From Prorocentrum cordatum (Eukaryota > Sar > Dinophyceae > Prorocentrales > Prorocentraceae): a stretch of DNA of 64,000 nucleotides. A program made the position numbers and the translations under genes. This document shows, piece by piece, positions 40,984 to 50,230 of this stretch. How positions within the stretch are numbered: position 1 is the stretch's first letter; each line of letters begins with the position of its first letter. The stretch is from contig CAUYUJ010008557.1 of NCBI GenBank assembly GCA_963575745.1, positions 62,001 to 126,000 on the forward strand. Reading direction: 5' to 3'. The notes under the pieces were generated by a model. The model did not search any database, was not told the origin of the DNA, and saw only the letters and a list, made by a program, of their open reading frames with translations.

Positions 40984-42215
40984 ATGCTGCTGAATCTGCT
41001 GCAGGGCAACCTGCCTCGAGTGGAGCTGGTAGTTCGGATGGCCATCTCCGACTACCACAGGTTAGAGTCAGACGTGGTCGACAGGAAGGTGGAGAAGCGC
41101 CTTCTCCACCACCAGCCGGTAACCCTGCTGCACGACCACGACTACCAGACTGGTCAGGGTTCGACGTGCAAATTAGTCTACACATTTGAAGAAACCTGCG
41201 TGGTAACGCGCAAGCTGCGGAAGTTGCACTTGCGCTGGTCCCATGCGAAAGAGCCTAAGATGAGACTCATCTTCAGCAAGATCGGACTGGACAATGTCAG
41301 AATCAACCTGATCAAAGCTGTCTGCGACACATGTCGGGAGTGCAGAGCTTGGGGCGAGCCTGGGCATGCTGTTATGCCCCCCCCCGCCGCACTGCCTGGC
41401 AAATGTAATGAAGAAGTGAAATGTGTTCTGATGTTCTACAGACAAGAACACCACATCCTCCATATCATCGATCGCTGTATACGATATGCTACTGGGATTG
41501 AGATATACCAGACAAGACGATGACAAGTATCATGGATGCATATCATCAGTGCTGGATGCAATTTGGACCTGCAAAGGTACTCTACTCCGACGGAGAGGGT
41601 GCCCTTAACCACGACACTGCGGAAGCAGTCCTCAAGGCAAAAGGCACAGAACTTAGGACACGTGCGCGTGGACAGCACGCCACGACGATCGAAGCCAGAA
41701 ATGGGATACTGCGCCATGTACTTCACGTCATGGAAGCTGAACTCAACAGGTTGGACATACCTCTTCTGTTCACACGGCTACTGCACGAAGTTTTGTTCGC
41801 CGCCAACGCTTTCACCTTCTACGACGAGGTGTCTCCATGGAACGCTCTGTTTGGACGGCAACCATCAATACTTTCTGACCTACCTGCCCTGGACCACGAG
41901 CAGCCGATGGAAACGTCGGACCATTCTCGTGTTCAGACGATACGCAGGGCATGTATTGAAATTATCACACAGGCCACAGCAGTAGCTAAGACCAATCGTG
42001 CCTCACGCACTACAGCGGTTATTACTGGCCAGCACTATTACGATGAAGGAGGCTTGGTCGATTATCATCGCCCCACGACCACGAAGGATGACTGGGGAGG
42101 CTGGAATGGCCCGTTGCCAGTTGTAAAGACTGATCCCGAAAGGGGTCAAGTTATCATCCGAGTGGGCAATCGAGATGTTCAGGTACAATATGGCGATGCA
42201 AGGCAGTTATTATAG
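40984..42215 (+). pseudogene. Ty1/copia integrase
   Basis: The zinc-binding part reads KLHLRWSHAKEP, then CDTCRECRAW (H-x4-H ... C-x2-C). The core starts KCVLMFYRQEHHILHIIDRC, where Val at 41425-41427 stands where the first catalytic Asp is expected. Around 41500-41515 two extra bases in an ATATA context move the frame to the ORF beginning at 41520. That ORF carries VLYSDGEGAL (second Asp) and TTIEARNGILRH (Glu 34 residues later), then the copia-typical SPWNALFGRQPS. A GKP/Y-type tail with DDWGGWNGPLPVVKTDPERG follows. Loss of the first Asp plus the frameshift means no activity. Confidence 0.7.
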
Positions 42216-42805
42216 ATATTAGATATTGAAGCACTGATAGCCCAGAGATTGGCTCCGACAACACGTTTCTACGCACAGGTGTAGACATTCGTGGCCCGTT
42301 TATCAGTTGGGAGACCTGCTCTGACCTTTGGCTATATTCCGACCAAGAAAGGGGCGCTTCAGATGACGAGTGCAAGCCGTCCATTCCCTAAGGTACATTT
42401 GGCGCTAGAGTACCTTACCACAAACTTTTTCCGCATTGAAAATGTAGTTTCGGTCGGGCTAGCCAAGAGTATTCATAAACTACCTCCGGTTACTTATGCT
42501 GGCAGCTGCACATTGGTCCACTATGGCAACGACGTGGATCCAGGATTTCATTATTATGAAGCAGAAGGTACTGCACTGAATATACACGATAGAATTGGAT
42601 CAGCACATTCGAGAATTATTCCATACTGAAGTGCACTTAACCCCAAGCAGGTTTTGATCAGGACATGACAAGATTTGAGGACTTGGCGGCTACACCGACG
42701 CCAGAGGGAACCACAAGAGAAGCCTCAGAAGCCGAACTGCCACGTGATGATTGACGGCTCTCTACGATCTACGAAGAATCAGAGGCCGATCTCGAGTCAC
42801 ATGTC
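42216..42805 (+). pseudogene. Post-integrase linker of the copia-like element
   Basis: The 42291-42629 frame contains GRPALTFGYIPTKKGALQMT and CTLVHYGNDVDPGFHYYEAE, a region I associate with this element family between integrase and RT. Stops flank it at about 42213 and 42627. No enzymatic motif. Confidence 0.4.
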
Positions 42806-44648
42806 ATGGAATTGCAGCATGCAGAACTGCAGGAGGAAAAGGAACTGCTGGAGGCAACTCCACCAGAGGACCTCTTTACCATGCCGACACAGATGTTTCC
42901 AGATCAAAGTGTGCTGATCATTGTAGCTGATGAACAGCGGGGACACCTGCCAAAGCGGGGGCGCACTCACGACTCCGACACCGAGGAGACGTACTACGCC
43001 CCAATGTGTGTCATGGTCGAAGACGAAGACGGCGGACTGGACTCAGACGAAAATGGTCAATATGTCGAACTCTGCTTCGCGGCAGAAATGTCAAAGGTAG
43101 TCCTGTCCGAACGACAACATATGATACTAGATGCCGACCGCGTGACCACTATGCGAGTATACGTAATCGCCGTTGCAAGGCGAGCTGCGGTCGTCAAGGA
43201 AGACGACCTCATCGCCAAAGCTGACATCCAGGCGAATCTTGATAATGCATCGAAGGCCGTCTACGCTGAACTCAAGACATGGCTCGACAACAAGAGTTTT
43301 ACTATGAAAGATATAGCTAAAGCGTCGAGCATCATGACTTCGAGATACGTGTGCAAATGGAAGTTCGCGAAGAAAAGAAAAGGGCGAGGTGGAACGCACC
43401 GTAAGACTACGCCTGGTACTCCGAGGTTTCATGGGCCTTGAAGCCTTCGACGTAGAAACCTGTCCGGGAACAGCGCGACGGTCAAGCCAGAGGCTACTCG
43501 CCAGCGAGGCAGCGTGCAAGAAGCAATGGATCATTGCTTCCCTTGACATCAACATGGCCTTCCTGAAGGGGTTGGCCGATCAGGAACTCGCTGAAGCTAC
43601 TAGTGAAAGGAAACGTCTGGCGCGTTTTACTCCGCCGCCTGGATCGGCCAAAGTGCCCCGAAATCTCCCAGGATTCGAACACTACGATGAGTCAAAGCAC
43701 CACCTGCAGTGCTTGAAACCAGGCACAGGCACCAAATACGCACCACGGGCTTTCTCTCTAAAGCTCAGAAGGGCCACCAGAGGTTTTGGTTTCCGACCCG
43801 CGCCCTACGACGAGGAGTCCGGGACGAGCAACAATTTGCTCACGGCCGAGCACGTTGATGATATCAATATGGCCGGTACTGAGGTCACCATTGACAAGTC
43901 TGCCAAGTGCGTTGAAGACACCTTTGGTGAGTGTAAACTCAACAGGCACACGTGCACCAACTATGCTGTGGTATACGCCAAGGATGAGGGCGGTAATGTC
44001 ACTTTGGGCCTAGATGAATATATCAAACAGCTCCGTCCTATACAGCATTCTGAACTTACCGGCGCCGGCGCTGACGCTCAGGCATCCAAGATGGTTGCAG
44101 ACGTGTTCGTCAGCCTCAGGGGCGCGCTGGCGCATGCATTGATGACCCGGGTGTGGTTGATGGTCTTTGTTGTATCTCTACAGCGCGCCCGAGAACCGAC
44201 CAACATCCAAGTGCGACGACTGAGCGCGATCACCAGGAAGCTACAGGCCTGCCCAAAGAAGATCGTCTACCAGGCGATGACTCCTACGGGCGAGGTCGAC
44301 CTGCATGGCGACTCAGGATACCGACGCCTGAGTGGAGACGCCGACGACGACGTCGAAGGCCATGGTATTCGCGGGGCAAACCTGCTACGACGTGGAAACA
44401 CGTCATCCGGTAAACTTGTCGTTCACATGATCGATGCGTACTGCAAGTCTCTCCGTTTGCATGTCCGCTCGAGGTATTCAGCAGAGACACTAGCAGCAGC
44501 CCATAATTGGGAGGACTGTTATCCCACGACTGTGACTCTGCACGAGCTCCACGCAGGGCCGCCCACGCCCACTCAGCTAAAATATATACTTGAGTTGGGT
44601 GGCCTGAGCATCAAGGTCACCTTGGCCATCGATGCTGAGTCTGTTTAA
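42806..44648 (+). pseudogene. Ty1/copia reverse transcriptase-RNase H
   Basis: The 5' frame ends with YAELKTWLDNKSFTMKDIAK and SRYVCKWKFAKK, the start of the copia RT domain. A one-base shift in the A-rich run at about 43370-43385 moves to the frame from 43389, which reads VRLRLVLRGFM, then SLDINMAFLKG (motif A, Asp at 43545-43547), TKYAPRAFSLKLRRATRGFG, and HVDDINMAG (YVDD variant, 43851-43862). RNase H begins at VDLHGDSGYRRLSGD. The Asp-Asp pair of the palm is kept, making RT the best-preserved module. The hairpin at 42937 is read out of the AGxPA frame. Confidence 0.75.
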
Positions 44649-44698
44649 AGTCCTTGTCAAGCAGAGACTCGAAGAAGCCGACTGACTGTGCCCTTTAA

Positions 44699-44785
44699 GG
44701 ACACATCAGTTGGATACGACAGATGATGGAACGTGGAATCGCGCACAGCATCCAGTGGTGCGACGCCCGCCAGACATCCAGTTCT
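44699..44785 (+). pseudogene. RNase H C-terminal remnant
   Basis: In another frame after the stop at 44646-44648 the sequence continues GHISWIRQMMERGIAHSIQW, then CDARQ, the conserved end of copia RNase H. Similarity fades at about 44785, which sets the right limit of recognisable element sequence. Confidence 0.45.
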
Positions 44786-44964
44786 GACGCCGCCTGAGGA
44801 GTACTTCATGTACAAAACTGTACGAGCATGGCAACTTGCGAGCGGGCCCACCTTCCTTCAGGCCCGCCCCTTTTTTTGTCCTTGTGTCTATTAGCTGCTG
44901 TGCCTGCTGCACAGGGGCGACGGGCCCGCGCTTCGTCTCCCTCCCCCCCCGACTCTAAAGCGAG

Positions 44965-45480
44965 CTGATTTTGGAGGGTCTTGGAGCTCTCTTGGGGCTC
45001 TTGGGAGTGGTCTGGGAGGCCTTTTTGCGGCCGTCTTAGGCCGCACTGATCGAACAAATGGGGGGTTCTAGTTCGGATCGCCCCCATCGGAGGCTCAAAA
45101 TGCCCTCTTGGGGCCCTCTTGGCCCGCTCTTGGTGCGCTCTTGGGCGCACTTGGGGCCGTCTTGGGGTCATCATAGACCCCTCTTGGAGCTATATCGGGC
45201 CGTCTTGGGGTCATATTGAGGCCTCAAGAGCTCATCGGAGGCGAAAAAGCGAGAAGTCAAGCACACACGGATGTTCACTAGGTGTTCGAAGGATTTTGGC
45301 GTCTTGATGGGGTCCTTGGAGGCCTCGGTGGCCATTTCAAACCGTCCTGGGTCCGTCTGGAGGCCTCTTGGACGTGTGTCGGAGGCTATCTTGACCCATC
45401 TACCGCAACCTTGGACCATTTGGGAGTCCATCTTGCGCTCCCTGAAACCCTCTTGGAGCCATCTTGGACCAACACGGACC
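44965..45480 (+). repeat. 11-bp-phased TCTTGG repeat, plus orientation
   Basis: In-register units at about 45115-45170 are CTCTTGGGGCC, CTCTTGGCCCG, CTCTTGGTGCG and CTCTTGGGCGC. Looser copies extend to 45480 and reappear at about 45715-45790. It starts about 180 bp after the end of the copia-like element. Confidence 0.8.
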
Positions 45481-45559
45481 CTCTGCCACATCGCGGCGGA
45501 GCCCGTGAAGACGAAGGGAGGGGTGGGGGGGAGGTAAACTTCCCGAGCAGGGAAAGGAA

Positions 45560-46430
45560 GGAAGTTGGAAAAGGAACGCTCTAGACCACCTGCGCCCAGG
45601 GGGCTGGTGGGATTATATAGGACATCCGCCAAGCGGTATCCACAGTTGGTGTTCCCGCATTTTGGCCCTGATTCTATCCTGGGCCTTCTAGCGGTGCGAT
45701 CGGAAGTCGGAAGCTTTTGGGGCATTCTTGAAGCCCTTTTGACCTCTCTCAAGCCTCTCTCTGCGGCCAAGCTGGGGCCATCTCGAGGCCTCACACGGGG
45801 CAGACTGCCAGCCCGTTCTGGTCCACACTCTAGGCGAGGGGGGAAGCGCTGCGGCGGGGGAGGAAACCGATCCCCCAAGGGACGAGACATTTTCCTGAAG
45901 AGCTGATGCGCCTTACGTGCGCCCACAGGGTCGATGGGATTTCGAGTCTTCCGTGCTTCCCCTGGGGCATATGCAGGCGACTTACTGCCCAACATGAGTA
46001 TACGAGCATTGCTTGGCATGGCTGGTGAGATGCTACTGGCAAGTTCGCGGGCGGCGCCCCTGTCGAAAATTGGCGGCGCGTTCTCTGCTGCTTGCGAGCA
46101 GCTGCCATGGCGGTCGCAGTAGGCAGCATTGATCGGTTACAGGGACGGATGGTCCAGGCAAGCACAACCAGTTCAGGTGTTGTAAAGGAGTCATCGGTGA
46201 AGATCTTTTGCATCTGCAGTTTTTTAGTTTCGTAGCCCTTCGATGTAAGTCTTCGGACTCAGAGAACCAGCGCATCATTCTGGTCCAGCGCCGCCGCCAG
46301 CAGACGAGCGAAGCTTCCAAGCCACGGCAGACCCGCCAGGAGCTCCTACCATTTTTTCTCCGCCCCGTTGTTTTTCCCGCCTCCTTCCATCCTCCCAGCT
46401 CCAGTCAGAAACCAGGGCGTCCGTCAAATA
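45560..46430. other. Region without a recognised gene
   Basis: Mixed composition and short ORFs on both strands with no recognisable motif. An ATTATATAGG at about 45612 resembles a TATA box by chance composition only. Confidence 0.4.
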
Positions 46431-46431
46431 T

Positions 46432-46680
46432 CGTACCTCCTCCTCGTCCTCCCGTCGCTCCTTTTATCCTTCCATCTTCTCCAGCTCCTCCCACCCTTCT
46501 CTTCCTCCGCAATTCTCCATTTCCTCCTCCTCCTCCTCCTTCTCCTCCCACTCCTCCTCCTCCTCCTCCTCCTCCTCCTCCTCCTCCTCCTCCTCTCTCC
46601 TCCTCCTCCCTCCTCCTCCTCCTCCTCCTCCTCCTCCTCCTCCTCCTCCTCCTCCTCCTCCTCCTCCTCCCCTTCTTCCT
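46432..46680. repeat. (TCC)n microsatellite
   Basis: About 250 bp of pyrimidine tract, nearly pure TCC/CTC from 46520 to 46672. Poly-Ser, poly-Pro, poly-Leu and poly-Glu ORFs across it are artefacts. Confidence 0.97.
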
Positions 46681-46745
46681 CCTACCTGCTTCCCTGGTCC
46701 ATCGCAGCATTCCAACTCCCACCTCCTCAGTTCTCGGGCGTGGAG

Positions 46746-46801
46746 TGTTTCCATGCCCGCAAACCCGGAGTGATTTTCAACTGTGAGCATGCGCGCGCAC
46801 G
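46746..46801 (+). repeat. Dispersed repeat of about 55 bp, copy 1
   Basis: GTGTTTCCATGCCCGCAAAC, then CCGGAGTGATT, then GTGAGCATGCGCGCGCAC. It matches 56971-57023 in the same orientation with a few differences, 10.2 kb apart. Confidence 0.75.
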
Positions 46802-47389
46802 CTTCTTCCGCCCCCCCCTCTGGCTCAAACCGTCTCGGCTCGAGCCCGCCCCTCGCCCAGGTACGCGCCGGGCCCGCCCCGTCGCGATGGTTTCCGGCGG
46901 CGGCGGCCCCACTGGCCCACTGGCGCCGCCCTGCGGCGGCGGCAGCGCCTTGCCGCCGCCGCCCGGGACGGGCCGCCCCTCTCCTCCGCCTGCCGCTGCT
47001 GCGGCTGGTGCCGCCGCCTCCCCCCTGGGGGCCAGCGTGCGGGGAGCGGCGGCGGCTGGCCCTGCTCGGCCCCCGGTGGCGCCTGGCCTCCGCCGCCCTG
47101 GCTGGCGGCGGTTGCCGCCGCCGCCGCCGCTGCCGCTGCCGCTGCCGCTGCCGCTGCCGGCTCTCCGCCGGCGGCGGCGGCGGCGGAGGGCGCGGTGGCC
47201 GGCGCCGCCGCGGCCGCCCCCGCGGCCGCCGGCGGCGCGGCCGCCGCCGCTGCGCCGCCGCTGCCGCCGCCCCCGCTGCTGCCGCCGCCGCCGGCTCCCC
47301 TCTGGGCGGCGGCGGCGGCGGCGGCGCCGCGGCCAGCGTGGCGGCCGCTGTCGCGGCGGCTGGCGCGGTGGCCGGCGCCGCCGAGGCGG
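46802..47389. other. GCC/GGC-rich low-complexity region
   Basis: Very GC-rich Pro/Ala/Arg-type codon repeats open in most frames. No domain. A Kozak-like ATGGTTTCCGGCGG at 46886 is the only candidate start. Confidence 0.55.
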
Positions 47390-47885
47390 CTCGCCGCTTG
47401 CCCGGCGGCTTCCCCCGCGGCCTGCCCGGCGGCCGGCCCCCCGGCCTGCCTGACTGCCAGCCCCGCGGCCGGCCCCCAGGCCCGCCCGGCGGCCTGCCCC
47501 CTTGCTGCCCGACTGCCTGCCCCGCTGCCCGGCTGCCAGCCCCACGGCCCGCCCGAAGGCCAGACCGTTGGCCCGCCCCGTTGCAGCCCGATGGCCCGCC
47601 CCACGGCCGGCCCCGCGGCCCGCCCCACGGCCCGCCCCGCGGCCAGCCCGACGGCCCGCCCGACGGCCAGCCCCACGGCCAGCCTCCCAGCAAGCCCGGG
47701 CAGCCCCACAGCCAGCCCCACGGCCAGCCCAGCGGCCAGCCCCGTGGCCAGCCTGACTGCCAGCCCCGCGGCCAGCCCCACAGCCAGCCCCACGGCCAGC
47801 CCGGTTGCCAGCCCCACGGGCAGCCCCACGGCCAACCCGACTGCCAGCCCCGCGGCCAGCCCGACTGCCAGCCCGACTGGAGCAG
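47390..47885. repeat. 12-bp repeat GGCCAGCCCCAC
   Basis: Tandem 12-bp units (GGCCAGCCCCAC, GGCCAGCCCGAC, TGCCAGCCCCGC). One plus frame reads Gly-Gln-Pro-x tetrapeptides (HGQPSGQPRGQPDCQPRGQP) and the minus strand reads Trp-rich WPWG repeats. If any frame is used, the plus frame is preferred because it leads into the downstream repeat ORF. Confidence 0.85.
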
Positions 47886-47901
47886 GCCACTGGCGACAGC
47901 A

Positions 47902-48980
47902 GGAAGACGCCCTCTGGCGACAGTCTGCGGCAAGTGCAGCGAACAAGGCACCCGTGCATCCCCGCGTCCAAGTCCTGACGCCCTCGCGGGCACCCCTGGC
48001 GGCCAGCAGACCTTTCAAAGAGAAGCAGGGCCCGTTAGGCCAGAAGGGAACGCAGCGGTGGTGTCATCGGAGTCACAACGAGAAGCAGGGCCCGTGAGGC
48101 CAGAAGGGAACGGAGACGTTCCTCTCGGTTCTGACAGTCAGGAAGAGGTACCCTTGCACCCTTGCATCCCTGTGTCCTTTGGAGCACAAGGCACCCTTGC
48201 ATCCCGGGCCCTGACGCCCTTGCGGGCACCCCTGGCGGCCAACAGACCTCTCAAAGAGAAGCAGGGCCCGCTAGGCCAGAAGGGAACGCAGCGGCTGCGT
48301 CATCGGACCCACGAGGAGAAGCAGGGGCAGGGTCCGCTAGGCCAGAAGGGAACGACGCGGTTGTGGCAGCGGACTCACACGGAGAAGCAGGGCTCGTTAG
48401 GCCAGAAGGGAACGGAGACTTTCTTCGCGATTCTGACGAAGATGTCCCCTTGCACCCTTGCATCCCCGTGTCCTTTAGCGACGACGAGGACGAGGCCGAC
48501 GATGGGCAGGTCGCGGAGGCGGAGACGAAGGACGAGGGCCCGGTGAAGGAGGAGGCTACCCTGATTCCTCCCCCCTCCCTGGATCCTCCTGCGTCGGGGG
48601 ACAGCGAGGCGAAGCCGGCGGACCTGGCCCTGATCCCCCCTCCCTCCCTGGATCCTCCGATCGAGGACGCGTGCGATGACGCAGAGGAGCTCCACGCGGG
48701 ATCTCCGCTGGCGTCCGCGAGCGGGCTGCGCGTCCAGGAACGCCGGGACCCTGCTGAGTTCGCGGCGGACGGGCGCGCGGAGGACCTCACCCGGGAACGC
48801 CTGACATACCGGAAGCACGGCCTCGTGAACATACCTCCGACCCTGGGCTGCGAGGTCTTCGCCATGGACGCCGACGACGACGAGGACGACCCCTCCCTCT
48901 CCTGCTCCCGTGTCCCTTCTCCTCCTAACCACCTGGCGATCGGACGGTTCGTCGCCCTGATTCCCTGCTTCCTTCTCTGA
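47902..48980 (+). CDS. Hypothetical acidic protein with REAGPxRPEGN repeats
   Basis: Five copies of an 11-residue motif, REAGPVRPEGN and variants (GEAGLVRPEGN), occur within two larger duplicated blocks starting at 47977 and 48213. The block offset of 236 bp is not a multiple of three, so the first block is read in one frame and the second in another. The second frame continues into acidic sequence (FSDDEDEADDGQVAEAETKD) and two copies of LIPPPSLDPP, and ends at 48980. No family is recognised. It is probably disordered and may be a spliced gene. Confidence 0.35.
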
Positions 48981-48991
48981 CGGACATCGCG

Positions 48992-50197
48992 ATGGGTAGT
49001 CGCCCTGATCCCCGCGGTGGCCTGGTTCCTCGTGGGGTTCGTGGCGACCTGATCCGTGAATGCGCCTCTGCGCCCACGCAGCGCGGCCCGGACCATGCGG
49101 GTGGGGTCGCGATGTCCCCGGCGAGCGGGCCTCCTTCTCCTGCTGACGCGGCGGCGGCGCCCTCCGCACCCCGGCCTGCCCCCGCCGGAGTCGCAGGCCC
49201 GGGGCCCCGCGGCGAGCTCGGCAGAGGGGTTGGAACGCCCGCGACTACCTTGCTGCCCCGGGCCCACCACGATGTGAGCGGCGCGACGCCTTCCACATCA
49301 AGCTGCCCTGTTCCCGCGGCGGCCCGTCCGACCAAAGCTACAACGGCCAACCCTGAACCCGCGAGCAGCTTAGCGGACGAGGAGAGAGGAGGAGGTGGGA
49401 GGAGGACGAGGAGGAAGAGGAGGAGGAGGAGGAGGAGGCACGACGACGCCAGGGCGACCACCAAGGCGAAGACCACGACGCTCGGCGATCCTGAGCCGAC
49501 GGAACCGGCGCACGTGAGTAAAGGACTGCCGCCGTCGCAGAAGATTCACGGGCGAGAGTTCTTCGACGCTACCTGGGCAGAATTTCTTAGGGGAGATCCC
49601 CTGGCGGCGGCTGAGGTAGCCCGCGCGGCTGCGAGCCGAGGCCCGAGCTCCCGTTCCACCCACCCCGGCGGCGCAGAAGGGCCTGACAGTCGCGGGGCCG
49701 CATTCCCCGGCCGCGCCCGCCCTCCTCGCGAGCAGCAGGGCTCGGTCGCTTCCAGGCGCCTCGTCCACGAAACGCGCCGGCCTACGCGAGGTGCGGGTTC
49801 CGCCGCCCCCGGCCTCCCCACCTCTTCGTCCTCCACCGGGGCGCAGCGGAGCTTCGCTGCCGCGGCCGACGGCGCGCCGGGCAGCGGCGACGACACTTCG
49901 GAGGCCCACCCAGGGCAAGCCCCACCTGAGCTTAGTCTGGCACAACATGCCGACCAGGACGTGCGCCAGGACGAGCGCCCTTCCCCGGGGCATAGCGACG
50001 CCGTCCCCGCGCCAGAAACCACGCGCCACGGCGACGGGGCGACCCTCGGTGCGCCCGTCTCGACTGCTGGTTCCGCATCGGACGCGTCCCCCGGCACCTG
50101 GGGGCGAGCGAGGGTCACCGACGGCGCCGCGCACGCGTGCCACCTGGCTGCAACCGTCGACCCCGGGCCCACGCCTGCCCTCCAAGCTGGCGGCTAG
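48992..50197 (+). CDS. Hypothetical disordered protein, part 1
   Basis: An open frame of about 400 codons, mostly Pro/Ala/Ser/Arg-rich. A basic run (RRTRRKRRRRRRRHDD, from a GGA repeat at about 49380-49440) is followed by the most protein-like segment, IHGREFFDATWAEFLRGDPL (about 49545-49605). It ends at a TAG (50195-50197), but the same frame resumes just downstream, so the stop may lie in an intron or be a mutation. No family recognised. Confidence 0.35.
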   Translation: MGSRPDPRGGLVPRGVRGDLIRECASAPTQRGPDHAGGVAMSPASGPPSPADAAAAPSAPRPAPAGVAGPGPRGELGRGVGTPATTLLPRAHHDVSGATPSTSSCPVPAAARPTKATTANPEPASSLADEERGGGGRRTRRKRRRRRRRHDDARATTKAKTTTLGDPEPTEPAHVSKGLPPSQKIHGREFFDATWAEFLRGDPLAAAEVARAAASRGPSSRSTHPGGAEGPDSRGAAFPGRARPPREQQGSVASRRLVHETRRPTRGAGSAAPGLPTSSSSTGAQRSFAAAADGAPGSGDDTSEAHPGQAPPELSLAQHADQDVRQDERPSPGHSDAVPAPETTRHGDGATLGAPVSTAGSASDASPGTWGRARVTDGAAHACHLAATVDPGPTPALQAGG

Positions 50198-50230
50198 TGC
50201 GGCCGCCGCCGCCGCCTCGCGAGCCTCGGT

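Larger units (their letters stand above)
31107..42950 (+). repeat. Dispersed 14-bp GNNA-loop hairpin family (about 20 copies)
   Basis: Consensus GC(A/G)GG-GNNA-CC(T/C)GC, a 5-bp stem with a four-base loop. Starts: 31107, 31994, 32063, 32185, 33131, 33897, 35206, 35356, 35530, 36167, 36194, 36698, 36755, 36812, 37573, 37936, 39015, 39756, 41001, 42937. Loops are GCAA (9), GGCA (4), GACA (4) and GAAA (3). Eighteen copies are read as Ala-Gly-X-Pro-Ala (X = Gln, Thr, Ala, Lys; the 39756 copy reads AGQLA). Decayed relatives occur at 32551, 33436, 33713, 38202 and 38694. All lie within the copia-like element. Confidence 0.85.
30180..44785 (+). mobile_element. Ty1/copia-like retrotransposon with extra cellular-type domains (degenerate)
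   Basis: Plus-strand remnants occur in the order gag, CCHC knuckle, Tpt1/KptA-like domain, RING-like finger, retropepsin, two methyltransferase-like domains, integrase, RT, RNase H. Integrase before RT is the Ty1/copia order. At roughly 14.6 kb it is much longer than the usual 5-6 kb, because of the inserted domains and low-complexity linkers. No long terminal repeats could be found by eye, so both ends are set from coding similarity. Many frameshifts and stops and several lost catalytic residues show it is inactive. It carries about 20 copies of a 14-bp hairpin. Confidence 0.7.

Noticed and set aside
44371-44385. Another AGxPA-type hairpin (GCGGG-GCAAA-CCTGC)
   Set aside because: It has a five-base loop and is read as RGANLLRRG, which I believe is native RNase H sequence of this family. 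Not counted.
45600-45625. TATA-box-like promoter
   Set aside because: Dinoflagellate promoters generally lack a TATA box and no gene follows in a suitable position.
46405-46786. Poly-Ser, poly-Leu and poly-Glu ORFs
   Set aside because: Translation of the TCC microsatellite.
46464-47993. 509-codon Trp/Gly-rich minus-strand ORF
   Set aside because: It crosses the TCC microsatellite and the 12-bp GGCCAGCCCCAC repeat; the long frame is a by-product of repeat periodicity.
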